Assembly: GCA_017555585.1 (NCBI GenBank)
Contig: JAFZGA010000004.1
Location: 1 to 64,000 of the forward strand
Source of the DNA: Bacteroidaceae bacterium
Lineage (GTDB): Bacteria > Bacteroidota > Bacteroidia > Bacteroidales > Bacteroidaceae
DNA length: 64,000 bases
Reading direction: 5' to 3'
Shown here: positions 41,376 to 51,451 of the stretch, piece by piece
How the letters are laid out: each line of letters opens with the position of its first letter
How positions within the stretch are numbered: position 1 is the first letter of the stretch
Program-made: the position numbers and the translations under genes
The notes under the pieces: generated by a model
The model's database searches: none
Told to the model about the DNA's origin: nothing
Seen by the model: only the letters and a program-made list of their open reading frames with translations

Positions 41376-43475
41376 CTATGATATTGCACCCCAATTCCAG
41401 TTTTTCATATTCTTTATCATACGCAAACGTTCCCACACTACCCTATAATCGGGATTGTCATGCGCAGGATCGGCATTTATAACCTCACGGGCAACCTCCC
41501 TTACATATTGCAACAACTGTTCGTCACGTGCAAGGTTGGCTATCTTCAGGTCAAAAGCAATACCGCTCTGCTGCGTACCTTCCATATCGCCGGGACCACG
41601 CAGCTTGAGGTCGGCCTCGGCTATCTCGAATCCATCGGTACTGGTTGTCATTATCTCCATTCGTTTACGGGTATCTTCGGAAAGTTTATCACCTGTCACC
41701 AGAACACAATACGACTGGGAAGCTCCACGTCCTACACGGCCACGTAACTGATGGAGCTGTGAAAGGCCGAAACGCTCGGCATTCTCAATAACCATCACCG
41801 AGGCATTGGGTACATCAACACCTACCTCTATAACCGTTGTGGATACAAGTATCTGAGTTTCACCCGAAGCGAACCGGCGCATCTCCTCATCTTTTTCCTT
41901 TGGCTTCATCTTGCCATGCAACTTGCTTAATTTGAAGTCGCAGAACACATTGCACAGATGTTTATATCCATCTTCAAGATTCTTGAGGTCAAGTTTTTCG
42001 CTCTCACTGATAAGCGGATATACCACATACGCCTGCCTTCCCTCGCTTATCTGACGACGAATGAAAGAGTAAAGGCTGTCGACACGGTTACGGAATATAT
42101 GTGTAGTGGTTATTGGCTTACGACCAGGTGGGAGTTCATCAATTACCGATACATCAAGGTCGCCGTAAAGCGTCATGGCAAGGGTGCGCGGAATAGGTGT
42201 AGCCGTCATCACAAGCACATGTGGTGGGATATTATTCTTTGCCCACATCTTTGCACGCTGCACAACACCGAAACGGTGCTGCTCATCTATAACGACAATA
42301 CCCAAATTACGGAACTGCACATTGTCCTCAAGCACGGCGTGTGTTCCTACAAGTATATCGACTGCTCCGTTCTCAAGCCCCTCGAAAATGGGTTGTCTAT
42401 CTTTTGGTTTGGTACTTCCGGTGAGCAACTCTACCCTCACCGGCAGATTACCCAACATACGGCGCAGAGTGGCACAATGCTGTTCAGCCAGAATTTCTGT
42501 AGGCACAAGCAAACATGCCTGATAACCGTTATCTTTGGCAAGCAACATCGATAGCAATGCAACAAGTGTCTTTCCACTACCCACATCACCCTGCAGAAGC
42601 CTGTTCATCTGACTGTTGCCGTTGACATCACTACGTATCTCCTTGACAACCCTCTTTTGTGCTGCAGTAAGCTCAAAAGGAAGATTTTCATGATAGAAGC
42701 GGTTGAAAATTTCACCGACCTTTGAGAAACGGTGACCTACATACCTCTTTTGACGGTCGCGTGAATAATTGAGAATATTCAGTTGGATGAAAAAAAGTTC
42801 CTCGAACTTGAGACGGTATTGTGCCGCCTGCAACTCCTTTAGGTTTTTAGGAAAATGGATTACACGCAACGCATCGTTCAATGGCATGAGAGCATGCTTT
42901 GTCAGTATATCACGCGAGAGAGTCTCCGGTATGTCATGCGAAAGCAACTGAAAAAGATTGCTCACCAGCTTTGCAAGAGCATTGGAATTCAACCCACTGC
43001 GTTTCATCTTTTCCGTAGTATTGTAATATGGTTGTAACCCCATACTGTCGAGTTTCAACGATGCGGCATCATCTACATCAGGATGAGCTATGTTTACCCT
43101 GCCGTTGAACATCGACGGCTTACCGAACACCACATACCGTTTTCCTGTCTGAAGCCTATTCTTTACAAACTTTATTCCACGGAACCACACAAGATCGACG
43201 AATGCCGTACCATCGGTAAAATGCGCCACAAGGCGACGCGAAGCACCTTCGCCCATCTCCTCAAAAGAGCGTATCTCGCCCAGCAACTGCACATGTTGCA
43301 GATGTCCACCAAGTTCAGAGACCTTGAATACCTTGCTACGGTCGATATATTTATATGGGAAGTAATACAACAAGTCGTACAAGGAGTGTATTCCCAACTC
43401 CCTGTTCAGCATTGTTGCACGCTGTTCGCCCACTCCGGGCAGGAACTTTATATTTCTTGCTGTGGTATCGAGCAT
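41376..43475 (-). CDS. recG: ATP-dependent DNA helicase RecG
   Basis: Branch-migration and fork-reversal helicase of 699 residues. The wedge domain occupies about 60-170, the P-loop GDVGSGKT is at 296-303, and the DEQH motif at 397-400, followed by helicase C-terminal motifs (QLRGRVGRG). The start falls 28 nt inside ispD; the sequence from it, with NIKFLPGVGEQRA, already matches RecG N-termini, so the overlap seems real. It is the last gene of the pdxJ-led run. Confidence 0.95.
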   Translation of the reverse strand: MLDTTARNIKFLPGVGEQRATMLNRELGIHSLYDLLYYFPYKYIDRSKVFKVSELGGHLQHVQLLGEIRSFEEMGEGASRRLVAHFTDGTAFVDLVWFRGIKFVKNRLQTGKRYVVFGKPSMFNGRVNIAHPDVDDAASLKLDSMGLQPYYNTTEKMKRSGLNSNALAKLVSNLFQLLSHDIPETLSRDILTKHALMPLNDALRVIHFPKNLKELQAAQYRLKFEELFFIQLNILNYSRDRQKRYVGHRFSKVGEIFNRFYHENLPFELTAAQKRVVKEIRSDVNGNSQMNRLLQGDVGSGKTLVALLSMLLAKDNGYQACLLVPTEILAEQHCATLRRMLGNLPVRVELLTGSTKPKDRQPIFEGLENGAVDILVGTHAVLEDNVQFRNLGIVVIDEQHRFGVVQRAKMWAKNNIPPHVLVMTATPIPRTLAMTLYGDLDVSVIDELPPGRKPITTTHIFRNRVDSLYSFIRRQISEGRQAYVVYPLISESEKLDLKNLEDGYKHLCNVFCDFKLSKLHGKMKPKEKDEEMRRFASGETQILVSTTVIEVGVDVPNASVMVIENAERFGLSQLHQLRGRVGRGASQSYCVLVTGDKLSEDTRKRMEIMTTSTDGFEIAEADLKLRGPGDMEGTQQSGIAFDLKIANLARDEQLLQYVREVAREVINADPAHDNPDYRVVWERLRMIKNMKNWNWGAIS

Positions 43476-44146
43476 TCCATTAATGTCTTGGCAACCACAA
43501 GATCGAACGGTGTTGTCAACTTTATATTTTCACGATTACCGTCTACACCCACAACCTGTTCACCAAGAGCCTCTACAACAGATGCGTCATCGGTAAAACT
43601 CTCCACAAAACGTTGCTCGTAAGCACGGCGCAAAAGCGACAATCTGAACACCTGAGGTGTCTGCACCAAGCGATAACGGTCACGTGGCACCACCTCGGTA
43701 GCACCGTTCACACCGACTATATGACGCAAGCTGTCCTGAATATCGATCATTGGTATGGCCGCACCATGTATCCACGCTTCGCGGAAACAGTCATCGAGCA
43801 CCTTTGCCGACACAAAAGGACGCACACCGTCATGCACTCCTATAAGGGCATCATCGATGTCATCAACCTGAGCCAAACCGTTCTGCACCGAGTGGAAACG
43901 TGTAGAACCGCCATTGGTAAGCACCAAAGGTACAGCAAACGAGTACTCCTTGCACAAATTGTTCCAAAGTTCGATATGTTCTGCAGGAAGTACAAGAATC
44001 AGTTGCATTGTCGGGTCTATTGCATAAAGACGCTCCAAAGTCACCATTATAACAGGCTTTCCGCAAAGCAGTTGGAACTGCTTTGGCATTTCACCGCCCA
44101 TACGCAGGCCTTTGCCACCGGCAACAACTATAAGATATTTTTTCAT
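43448..44146 (-). CDS. ispD: 2-C-methyl-D-erythritol 4-phosphate cytidylyltransferase
   Basis: Third step of the MEP pathway. The 232 residues open with VAGGKGLRMGGEMPKQF (CTP-binding loop) and carry VHDGVRPFV and TQTPQ-like QTPQVFR plus the TDDASVVEALG segment. It overlaps recG by 28 nt and starts 9 nt after the DJ-1 gene. Confidence 0.93.
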   Translation of the reverse strand: MKKYLIVVAGGKGLRMGGEMPKQFQLLCGKPVIMVTLERLYAIDPTMQLILVLPAEHIELWNNLCKEYSFAVPLVLTNGGSTRFHSVQNGLAQVDDIDDALIGVHDGVRPFVSAKVLDDCFREAWIHGAAIPMIDIQDSLRHIVGVNGATEVVPRDRYRLVQTPQVFRLSLLRRAYEQRFVESFTDDASVVEALGEQVVGVDGNRENIKLTTPFDLVVAKTLMECSIPQQEI

Positions 44147-44155
44147 GTTTTTCTA

Positions 44156-44704
44156 TTACTTGAACTGCATCTGTGAACGCAAGGTTGCAACAACCTCACT
44201 GCCACATAGACGCTCTACTATGGCAAATCCGAAATCAAAAGAGACACCGGGACCGCAACCTGTTATTATATTGCCGTCCTGCTCCACAGCCGCTGCGGTA
44301 TATGTAGCACCGAAGAGATCACCCTCGCAACCGGGATAACATGTTGCCTTTCGGCCTTCAAGTATCCCCATTCTGCCAAAAACCATAGGAGCCGCACATA
44401 TGGCAGCTACAAGTTTCCCCTTAGCATGTGCATCGGCCAGTTGTGAGCGTAAAGGCATGTGTGCCGACAAATTGTCTGTACCGACACCACCACCGGGAAG
44501 AACGAGAGCATCGGCATCATCAAGACATACCTCTTCAAAAAGAGTATCAGCCAAGACTGTTACATCCTGTGCCGAAACAACCTCCTTGCGTCCCATAATG
44601 GATACTGTCACAACCTCAATACCGGCACGACGCATCACATCTACCGGAGCCAATGCCTCAACGGTCTCAAAACCGTCGGCAAGAAACAGATATAATTTGC
44701 TCAT
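44156..44704 (-). CDS. DJ-1/PfpI family protein
   Basis: A 182-residue cytoplasmic protein of the DJ-1/YajL type, with the nucleophile-elbow Cys103 in AAICAAPMVFG and Glu14 near it (FLADGFETVEA). Relatives protect against oxidative stress or deglycate; the exact activity is disputed. It lies 58 nt after tonB and 9 nt before ispD. Confidence 0.88.
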   Translation of the reverse strand: MSKLYLFLADGFETVEALAPVDVMRRAGIEVVTVSIMGRKEVVSAQDVTVLADTLFEEVCLDDADALVLPGGGVGTDNLSAHMPLRSQLADAHAKGKLVAAICAAPMVFGRMGILEGRKATCYPGCEGDLFGATYTAAAVEQDGNIITGCGPGVSFDFGFAIVERLCGSEVVATLRSQMQFK

Positions 44705-44762
44705 AGTCAGAAAATTCCTTAAACGTATATTAAAACTGCAAGACAGAAATCCTTTACAGTTT

Positions 44763-45536
44763 TTATTTCAACTTAAAATAATATGTAATTGTACCCTCCT
44801 GATTGTTTACACCGCCGATAGCATTGAACTTGGCACGCTTGGCTGCATTCAAGGCAGCAGTTCTCAGTGCCTGGACTGTGGTATTTGTACGGCTGTGTAT
44901 TCTTGCGCCAACTACATTGCCGTCAGAATCCACAGTGATTGTCACAACAACTCGGCCCTCTTCCTGAACGTTGTATGATGGCAAAGGCAGCTTGCCGTCA
45001 CCGGCAAGAGCACGGCCATGAAGATCCCATGAACCCATACCGGCACCCTCCTTCTCTCCGTCCTCTATTTGACCATCAGGAGCACCGGCTGCGCCTTCAT
45101 CGACTTTATCATCGCCCTTGCTGCCCATAGAGCTACCCTTTCCAAAGGCATTGGCCATGAGGTTGGCAGCCTTTTTCATAGCTTCCTCCTCAAGACGCTT
45201 GCGTTCAGCCTCCTGCTCGGCAGCAATTTTCTCTTTCTCACGTTCTGCCGACTTGGACGAATCGACACTTATGCTCTCCTCGTCGTTCTGTGTTATCATC
45301 GGTTTTTCAGGTGTAGGCTTCTGTACCTTTGGACGCACCTGTGGCTTGGGTGGCTGTGGTGCCATCTCAACCCCCGTCATGGCATATTCATTACCCATGA
45401 CAACAGATAATCCCGCCTCGGGTTCCAACGGAGGTTTTTCCATCACTATAAAAAGCAACAGAAGCACAACCAGCAAGTGGAATACCACCGTACCGACGAT
45501 ACCAACTATTTTTTCCTTTGAGATATTCTTCATCAT
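44763..45536 (-). CDS. tonB: TonB energy transducer
   Basis: Couples the proton motive force to outer-membrane TonB-dependent transport. The 257 residues have an N-terminal membrane helix (about 12-32), a Pro-rich stretch (QPPKPQVRPKVQKPTPEKP), a charged Glu/Lys/Arg coiled segment (about 95-125) and a C-terminal TonB domain (about 175-257). It overlaps exbD by 4 nt, so the two are co-translated. Confidence 0.9.
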   Translation of the reverse strand: MMKNISKEKIVGIVGTVVFHLLVVLLLLFIVMEKPPLEPEAGLSVVMGNEYAMTGVEMAPQPPKPQVRPKVQKPTPEKPMITQNDEESISVDSSKSAEREKEKIAAEQEAERKRLEEEAMKKAANLMANAFGKGSSMGSKGDDKVDEGAAGAPDGQIEDGEKEGAGMGSWDLHGRALAGDGKLPLPSYNVQEEGRVVVTITVDSDGNVVGARIHSRTNTTVQALRTAALNAAKRAKFNAIGGVNNQEGTITYYFKLK

Positions 45537-45946
45537 TTTCTGTCGGGACGGCGTGTTGCCAACACCATTTTGAACTGGTTCTCATTAGCAATATTAAGTA
45601 CCTTGACAATCTCACTGTATGGAATTGTCTCGTCGGCATACAATGCCACATACATCTCGGAATCCTTCTCACGGCAATCGAGCAGGAATGGTGTAATCTC
45701 CTCCTCGGTTACAGGCATCTCGTCAGAACGGCCCCAAGCAGCATAGTAGTTCAGATCCTTATCAATGATGATACGTGCCATAGGCTTTGCCTGTGTCTGC
45801 TCCTTTCCCTGCGGCAAAAGCACTTTTATGGCATTTGGGGTAACCATAGTCGAGGTTATCATAAAGAATATAAGCAACAGGAAGATAATGTCGGTCATTG
45901 ACGACATTGAAAAAACATCTATTGCCTTTGTCTTTCTTTTTATCAT
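45533..45946 (-). CDS. exbD: ExbD biopolymer transport protein
   Basis: Part of the ExbB-ExbD proton channel that energises TonB. It has 137 residues with one N-terminal membrane helix bearing the essential Asp (SSMTDIIFLLLIFFM) and a periplasmic domain. It lies 24 nt after exbB. Confidence 0.9.
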   Translation of the reverse strand: MIKRKTKAIDVFSMSSMTDIIFLLLIFFMITSTMVTPNAIKVLLPQGKEQTQAKPMARIIIDKDLNYYAAWGRSDEMPVTEEEITPFLLDCREKDSEMYVALYADETIPYSEIVKVLNIANENQFKMVLATRRPDRK

Positions 45947-45970
45947 ATTCAGACTTTTGCTTGAAATTCA

Positions 45971-46714
45971 TTATTCAGCCACTTCGGCAGATTTATTCTC
46001 ATTGCGTGGAGACTCTTTGCTCTCGTTGACAATTTCAATGAACGAAATTATATCGGCCTCCATAAGATTTTGTATCTTATCGACAAGAATTACAAGATAG
46101 TTGTATGCAAAAATGGCAATAATACCAACGATAAGACCACCGACTGTCGTAACCATAGCCTCATATATACCGCTTGACAACAATGAGACATCGATATTGT
46201 TACCGGCATTGGACATTTGCCAGAAGGCCTGAACCATACCGGTGACTGTACCAAGGAAACCAAGCATAGGAGCTACAGCCGCAATAGTAGAGAGAATAGG
46301 AAGTCCCTTCTCCAGGGTTGCAATCTCAAGACCTGCATTGTTGTCAAGAGCCTGACGCACTGATGCTGTATCAAGCTTGTAATCCTTGACACCCTTGGCA
46401 AGAATACGTGACATAGGAGAATCTACCTTTGCACAATAATTGAGTGCCGACTTGATATCACCGTCCACAATATTGTCATGAATGCGGTCGAGCAAAAGAG
46501 GATTTCTCTTCATAGCCTTGCGCAATACGGCAAAACGCTCAAAGAATATATATATACCCCATATTGAGAGTGCGGCAAGGACAATCATTATCCAGCCACC
46601 TTTCATAGCCAATTCAAGAACATTGATACCATCCTGAATAGGACCTGCCACCTCTACCGATGACATCACTTCTGCTGTTGCTGCCTCGGCAGCCACTGTA
46701 GTCAATTGAATCAT
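45971..46714 (-). CDS. exbB: ExbB/TolQ/MotA-type proton channel protein
   Basis: Inner-membrane partner of ExbD. It has 247 residues and three membrane helices, with the family segment GFLGTVTGMVQAFWQM (about 142-170). The N-terminal extension before the first helix is about 35 residues, with no clear signal peptide. It lies 21 nt after pdxJ. Confidence 0.9.
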   Translation of the reverse strand: MIQLTTVAAEAATAEVMSSVEVAGPIQDGINVLELAMKGGWIMIVLAALSIWGIYIFFERFAVLRKAMKRNPLLLDRIHDNIVDGDIKSALNYCAKVDSPMSRILAKGVKDYKLDTASVRQALDNNAGLEIATLEKGLPILSTIAAVAPMLGFLGTVTGMVQAFWQMSNAGNNIDVSLLSSGIYEAMVTTVGGLIVGIIAIFAYNYLVILVDKIQNLMEADIISFIEIVNESKESPRNENKSAEVAE

Positions 46715-46735
46715 AATATTATTGTGTTTTATTTA

Positions 46736-47455
46736 TTACTTTATCAAACATTTCTGGTATGCAGCAATAGTTGCCTCAAGTCCCATATAAAGGGCGTCGC
46801 ATATAAGTGCGTGGCCAATTGAGACCTCATCTACCCATGGAATCACATCGGTGAAATAGGCAAGATTCTCAAGACTGAGGTCGTGACCGGCATTCAAGCC
46901 TATTCCCAACTGCTTGACACGTTTTGCTGTCTCAAAGAAAGGAGCAATGGCCTCCTCACGGTTACGTGCATAGTTGTGCGCATAAGGACCGGTATAGAGT
47001 TCAACCCTGTCGGCACCTGCCTTTGCAGCATATTCCGCCATACGTATATCGGCATTTATGAATATAGAGCTGCGTATTCCCGCCGCACTTATCTCATTGA
47101 TTATATCGCGCAAGAAATCCTGCTCTGCCACGGTATCCCAACCGCAATCAGAAGTCAACTGGGCTGGTTTGTCCGGGACAAGTGTCACCTGTGCAGGACG
47201 CACACGCAACACAAGGTCAAGGAATTCCTTTGAAGGATAGCCCTCGATGTTGAATTCCGTACGCAGGATAGCACGCAAAGCCGTGACATCGGCACGGCGG
47301 ATATGACGCTCATCAGGACGCGGATGGACAGTAATGCCGTCGGCACCGAAAGCCTCACAATCCTTGGCAACCTTCAGAATATCAGGATTATTACCACCAC
47401 GGGCATTCCTGATGGTTGCCACTTTGTTGATGTTTACACTCAGTTTTGTTTTCAT
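46736..47455 (-). CDS. pdxJ: Pyridoxine 5'-phosphate synthase
   Basis: Condenses 1-deoxy-D-xylulose 5-phosphate with 3-amino-2-oxopropyl phosphate to make PNP. The 239 residues begin LSVNINKVATIRNARGG and include ADGITVHPRPDERHIR and the EGYPSKEF motif; His and Glu active residues are in place. It leads the pdxJ-exbB-exbD-tonB run, divergent from nadK. Confidence 0.94.
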   Translation of the reverse strand: MKTKLSVNINKVATIRNARGGNNPDILKVAKDCEAFGADGITVHPRPDERHIRRADVTALRAILRTEFNIEGYPSKEFLDLVLRVRPAQVTLVPDKPAQLTSDCGWDTVAEQDFLRDIINEISAAGIRSSIFINADIRMAEYAAKAGADRVELYTGPYAHNYARNREEAIAPFFETAKRVKQLGIGLNAGHDLSLENLAYFTDVIPWVDEVSIGHALICDALYMGLEATIAAYQKCLIK

Positions 47456-47516
47456 AAAATTCTTATCCTCAGGTATAAATAACCACTAATATGGGTAGTT
47501 TAGGATATATTTGGTG

Positions 47517-47524
47517 CAAAATTA
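47517..47524 (-). promoter_or_regulatory. Putative -7 element of the pdxJ operon
   Basis: CAAAATTA on plus reads TAATTTTG on minus, matching TAnnTTTG, about 60 nt before the pdxJ ATG. No -33 match. Confidence 0.4.
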
Positions 47525-47558
47525 GTATAAATAAAAAAAAATATAATATAATTTGTCG

Positions 47559-47566
47559 TAAATTTG
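47559..47566 (+). promoter_or_regulatory. Putative -7 element of nadK
   Basis: TAAATTTG, a TAnnTTTG match, about 60 nt before the nadK ATG and facing away from the pdxJ element. Confidence 0.45.
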
Positions 47567-47627
47567 CAAACAGAAAGCTAAACAACCTTTGTTGTTCAAC
47601 TTTATTATATAACAAAATCAAGGAACC

Positions 47628-48500
47628 ATGAAATTTGCTATCTTCGGCAACAAGCACCAGACCAAGAAATCGAAAAGCATAGAACAGCTGTTCGAAGCCA
47701 TAACAAAACGAAAAGACACTTTCGATATCGACAAGCCGTTCTACGATTTCCTTTGCAATGAAGGAATATCCGTTCCTACGCCAGACGGAATCATCTTAGA
47801 TGATGATTTCAATGCCGATATTGCAATAAGTTTCGGAGGTGACGGTACTCTTTTGCGTACAGCAAGCCGGATCGGACGCAAACCTATTCCTATTCTTGGC
47901 ATAAATGCCGGACGTTTGGGTTTTCTGACTACAACGTCCAACGAGAACATTGATTTCGTACTCGAGAAAATACACCAAGGGGAATATGACACAGAAAGCC
48001 GCAGTCTCATAGAGGCTGTCACCAACAACGGTGAGCTCAACACATACCCTTTTGCATTGAATGAGATTGCCGTGATGAAGCATGACTCTTCATCAATGAT
48101 GACACTGGAAGTAACCATCAACGGCGATGACAGGATCACCTACCAGGCAGACGGTCTCATAGTTGCCACCCCATCAGGTTCTACAGGATATTCCTTGAGC
48201 GTAGGTGGCCCTATAATTTCACCACAGGCAAATGTATTGGCATTAACCCCAATTGCACCGCACAGCCTCAGTGCACGGCCTATAATAATCGACGACAGCG
48301 CCACAATAGAGATAAAGGTATACAGCCGCAGCCACAACTTCCTGATAGCCTTTGACGGACGTAACGAGAGCTGTGACGAAGAGATGAGCATCACTGTACG
48401 TAAAGCCGATTACAAGCAGGCCATAATACGCCAAAAAGAGCATTCGTTCATACACAACCTGCAAGAAAAGCTAATGTGGGGAAAAGACATAAGAGAATAA
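47628..48500 (+). CDS. nadK: NAD kinase
   Basis: Phosphorylates NAD to NADP. It has 290 residues with the GGDGT loop at 70-74 and the NAG-RLGFL segment (INAGRLGFLTT at about 93) near the substrate site, and the conserved DGLIVATPSGSTGYSLS. The stop codon lies inside a long terminator stem shared with the facing gene. Confidence 0.95.
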   Translation: MKFAIFGNKHQTKKSKSIEQLFEAITKRKDTFDIDKPFYDFLCNEGISVPTPDGIILDDDFNADIAISFGGDGTLLRTASRIGRKPIPILGINAGRLGFLTTTSNENIDFVLEKIHQGEYDTESRSLIEAVTNNGELNTYPFALNEIAVMKHDSSSMMTLEVTINGDDRITYQADGLIVATPSGSTGYSLSVGGPIISPQANVLALTPIAPHSLSARPIIIDDSATIEIKVYSRSHNFLIAFDGRNESCDEEMSITVRKADYKQAIIRQKEHSFIHNLQEKLMWGKDIRE

Positions 48501-48540
48501 TATGATAAAAGCGAGCTAGGCTCGCTTTTATCATATTATT
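48496..48540. terminator. Bidirectional terminator with 20-bp perfect stem
   Basis: The arms at 48496-48515 and 48521-48540 are perfect 20-nt inverted repeats around CTAGG, with A-rich and T-rich ends. The nadK stop (48498-48500) is in the left arm and the beta-helix gene's stop (48536-48538) in the right. Confidence 0.85.
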
Positions 48541-51451
48541 TCGTTGACGGGGTAAAATTCTTGGAAGAACCGCCGGTTGCAGTTCCACCCACCAGGAAGA
48601 CTCCATCGAAACAGCTGTTGGTTGCGCCAGTGACAGATGTCACACCGTACATGATAGTATGAGACGAAGAAGAAACAAACTCGGGCGACGAGAGCAACAC
48701 CGTTGCACTGTTCACGCTGTTCGGACATTTATACGAAAAGATAACAGCCCCTGAATTGTTCTTTACTGTAATGTACTTTCCCTGAGATACAGTAACCGAA
48801 GAGACCGTAGCATATGGCTGGGTAGCCGATGTGGGGTTACTTGTTGCACCGCCGGTACCGACCATTATACCGTCGTTTATGACGAATCGGTTCTGATCAC
48901 AGTCGAACCCTTCCTCTGGAGTATTTGAACCTGAGCTAAGTGTAACTCCGCCATTTATAGTTATCGTTCCATTTGAATCAATACCGTCATTATTGGAAGC
49001 ATGGCTGTAGATATAGCCACCATTAATGACCAATTCGCTCTTGGCATTTATACCATCATCATAGGTATTACACTCTATTATACCTCCATTTATAGTCATT
49101 ATTGCCTTACTTTCTATTCCCTCACCACCATCATTGGCCGTTTGGGCATAGATTTTTCCACTGTTTATCACAACATTGGCCGCACCTTTTATAGCCTTCG
49201 GTGCAGCATTGAAACCGCTGTTCATTCCGCCGCCCATACCGCCAGGAAAGCCGCCACCACCGCTACCTGAAGATGTTCCCAATGAAGTGCCTTCGGTAAT
49301 CGATGATATTGACAGCAGATCGTCACTTGCGTCGCTATTGCCTATTGTCAATAGGCCACCGGCAACAACACCTTTGCTACCGTTTCCTTTTGCAGTACAA
49401 TTCAATGTTCCACCAAGCAGGTTGACAGCGACATCACCCTTAAGGCATTTTGTAGAATAGTAATCGGTACCGGTAGTTGCAGTATATGAAGCACCTGCAC
49501 CTGAAATGATAATATTGACAGTTCCACCGTTCATTGTCAATTCACCGTCAGCAGATATTCCCATACCACCCTGCCCTGTAGCGGTTATTTCTATTTCACC
49601 ACCATTTATTGTCAATGTGCCATCGCTCTTAATCGCAGTACAGTATGATGGATCATTGGCAATGACCTTTGCTGTTCCCGTTGTGTTTATGACAAGCTTT
49701 CCACCATTGAACAGTGCATTCATATCAACTTTTATACCTTTAGACTCACAGCCACTCATATTGATGACATGCTCACCACCCGACAACAGGAAATTTCCAT
49801 CACACTTTATTCCCGCTGCCTTGTATGAATCCTCGGTAGATGAACCTAAAGAGGCTGAACCGCCTTCATAGTTCGAAGTAACGTCATTCAATGTATATGT
49901 ACGAGTAGTACCTGACGTAGAATATGACGATGAAATCTGGTAATATCTGTCAGAGGATACTCCTGTAAAAGTAGAACTCTGTATTGTATAGGTAGTTCTA
50001 CCATTTGAATAGTTATCACTCTTAAAATAATATGTACCTGCTACTTCCGAACCAAAATCATAATAATAGAATTGGGTATTATTGACAGTAACCTTTTGCG
50101 ACAATGTTGCCACATGCGCTCCACTGTTGTCATAAAGGTATACATTTCCCCACACCGAAGATGTACCTCCCGGACGGTTGGACGATGTAGGAACACTTAC
50201 ATAGACCACATAGCTCTTTTTTTCTTCCACAACAGTATCGTCACCAGACGTTGCGGGATCGTATGTCCTGCTGTCACCGCTACATGACACGGATACTGAT
50301 CCGCCTACAATATTGACATCAATGTCGGCAGAGATTCCGCGACCGGCAACACCTGAGGCATTAAGTTCTAACATTCCACCATAAAGATTGAATGTCGAGT
50401 CACATTTTATACATGTCGAATACGACGGATCATTATCGACAAGTACGGTATTTCCTGTAGCTGTTATCGATATTGTTCCTGCTGTCATATTCACATTGTT
50501 ACCGCTCTTGATACCCTTCGAAGCCTCACCGGTAACAAGAACAGTAACATCAGAACCTCCGAGAACAACATCTATACCGGCCTTTATACCTTTCACGTCA
50601 TCGCCGGGTGCAGTTAAATTCACGTTGCCACCAAGCAACTTCACATAACCGTCACAATCTATTCCATCACGGGCAGCATTCAAGTAGAGCGTTCCACCTT
50701 TTACAACAATAGAATCATTTGCATGAAATGCGTCACTGGCGGCACTTTCTACAGTTACAGTACCGCCACGTACCTCTATATAATCGTCGCTGCAAACGGC
50801 ATGTTTATTATTTCCATTTATAACAAGAGTTCCGCCACCCTCGAATATTATCTGTCCTTCGCTGAAGAAAGCAGCCTTTTCATCTTCTCCCGACACATAG
50901 CTGTAATCAACGGCATCGGTAATAGTATTTACAGTGCCGTCAGCAAGAAAAACGCGGGCACGTTTCTTGCACTGGCTGTTTATGGAAGCACCGGTAGCAT
51001 TTGTCAGTTCAAGACCATTCAGAAACAGATTATACTTCTTGACACCATATATCTTGAAACAACCATCATCACTCTTTCCTTCAAGAGTATAATCGATTTC
51101 TCTCGACGATGACGAACGTACCGACACCTTTGCACCATCTATTTCCACTGCTATGCTGTCAAAAGCAAAAGGATTTTCAACCACGGCCCTGTTTCCCGAA
51201 TATGTAACAGCGACATCCGCCGGCAGTATACCATATTTAATACTATCAATGGAAGATATTGCAACAGATTCCCTGCGACCTTCAAAAACAACCCACAGGA
51301 GGTCATTTGCGTCATCAAAAAGCACACTGTCTATACGCTCCAATGCAAGGCATTTAATCTCGCCGTTGTTTATATGGAACTTAATATCCTTGTCGGCATA
51401 CGAAGTGACAGCCGACATGAATATCACTAAAAATAACAATAGTTTTCTCAT
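48536..51451 (-). CDS. Secreted beta-helix protein (Cthe_2159-like) with inserted CBM-like module
   Basis: A 971-residue secreted protein (signal peptide near 1-19). Residues 20-75 carry a short module of two IDSVLFDD/SSIDSIKYG-type strands shared with the neighbouring 156-residue protein. From about 140 to 400 and 545 to 900, repeats with G-G-x-[IV]-x-[IV] and GI[DK] turns, such as VKGGTLYLNA and INGGEIEIT, predict a right-handed beta-helix like the Cthe_2159 family, some of which bind pectin or cellulose. Residues 411-525 interrupt the helix with a Tyr-rich domain that looks like a starch-binding module (CBM26-type). A Gly-rich loop (about 735-755) is followed by more repeats. A fibre or polysaccharide binder is plausible. 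Confidence 0.8.
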   Translation of the reverse strand: MRKLLLFLVIFMSAVTSYADKDIKFHINNGEIKCLALERIDSVLFDDANDLLWVVFEGRRESVAISSIDSIKYGILPADVAVTYSGNRAVVENPFAFDSIAVEIDGAKVSVRSSSSREIDYTLEGKSDDGCFKIYGVKKYNLFLNGLELTNATGASINSQCKKRARVFLADGTVNTITDAVDYSYVSGEDEKAAFFSEGQIIFEGGGTLVINGNNKHAVCSDDYIEVRGGTVTVESAASDAFHANDSIVVKGGTLYLNAARDGIDCDGYVKLLGGNVNLTAPGDDVKGIKAGIDVVLGGSDVTVLVTGEASKGIKSGNNVNMTAGTISITATGNTVLVDNDPSYSTCIKCDSTFNLYGGMLELNASGVAGRGISADIDVNIVGGSVSVSCSGDSRTYDPATSGDDTVVEEKKSYVVYVSVPTSSNRPGGTSSVWGNVYLYDNSGAHVATLSQKVTVNNTQFYYYDFGSEVAGTYYFKSDNYSNGRTTYTIQSSTFTGVSSDRYYQISSSYSTSGTTRTYTLNDVTSNYEGGSASLGSSTEDSYKAAGIKCDGNFLLSGGEHVINMSGCESKGIKVDMNALFNGGKLVINTTGTAKVIANDPSYCTAIKSDGTLTINGGEIEITATGQGGMGISADGELTMNGGTVNIIISGAGASYTATTGTDYYSTKCLKGDVAVNLLGGTLNCTAKGNGSKGVVAGGLLTIGNSDASDDLLSISSITEGTSLGTSSGSGGGGFPGGMGGGMNSGFNAAPKAIKGAANVVINSGKIYAQTANDGGEGIESKAIMTINGGIIECNTYDDGINAKSELVINGGYIYSHASNNDGIDSNGTITINGGVTLSSGSNTPEEGFDCDQNRFVINDGIMVGTGGATSNPTSATQPYATVSSVTVSQGKYITVKNNSGAVIFSYKCPNSVNSATVLLSSPEFVSSSSHTIMYGVTSVTGATNSCFDGVFLVGGTATGGSSKNFTPSTK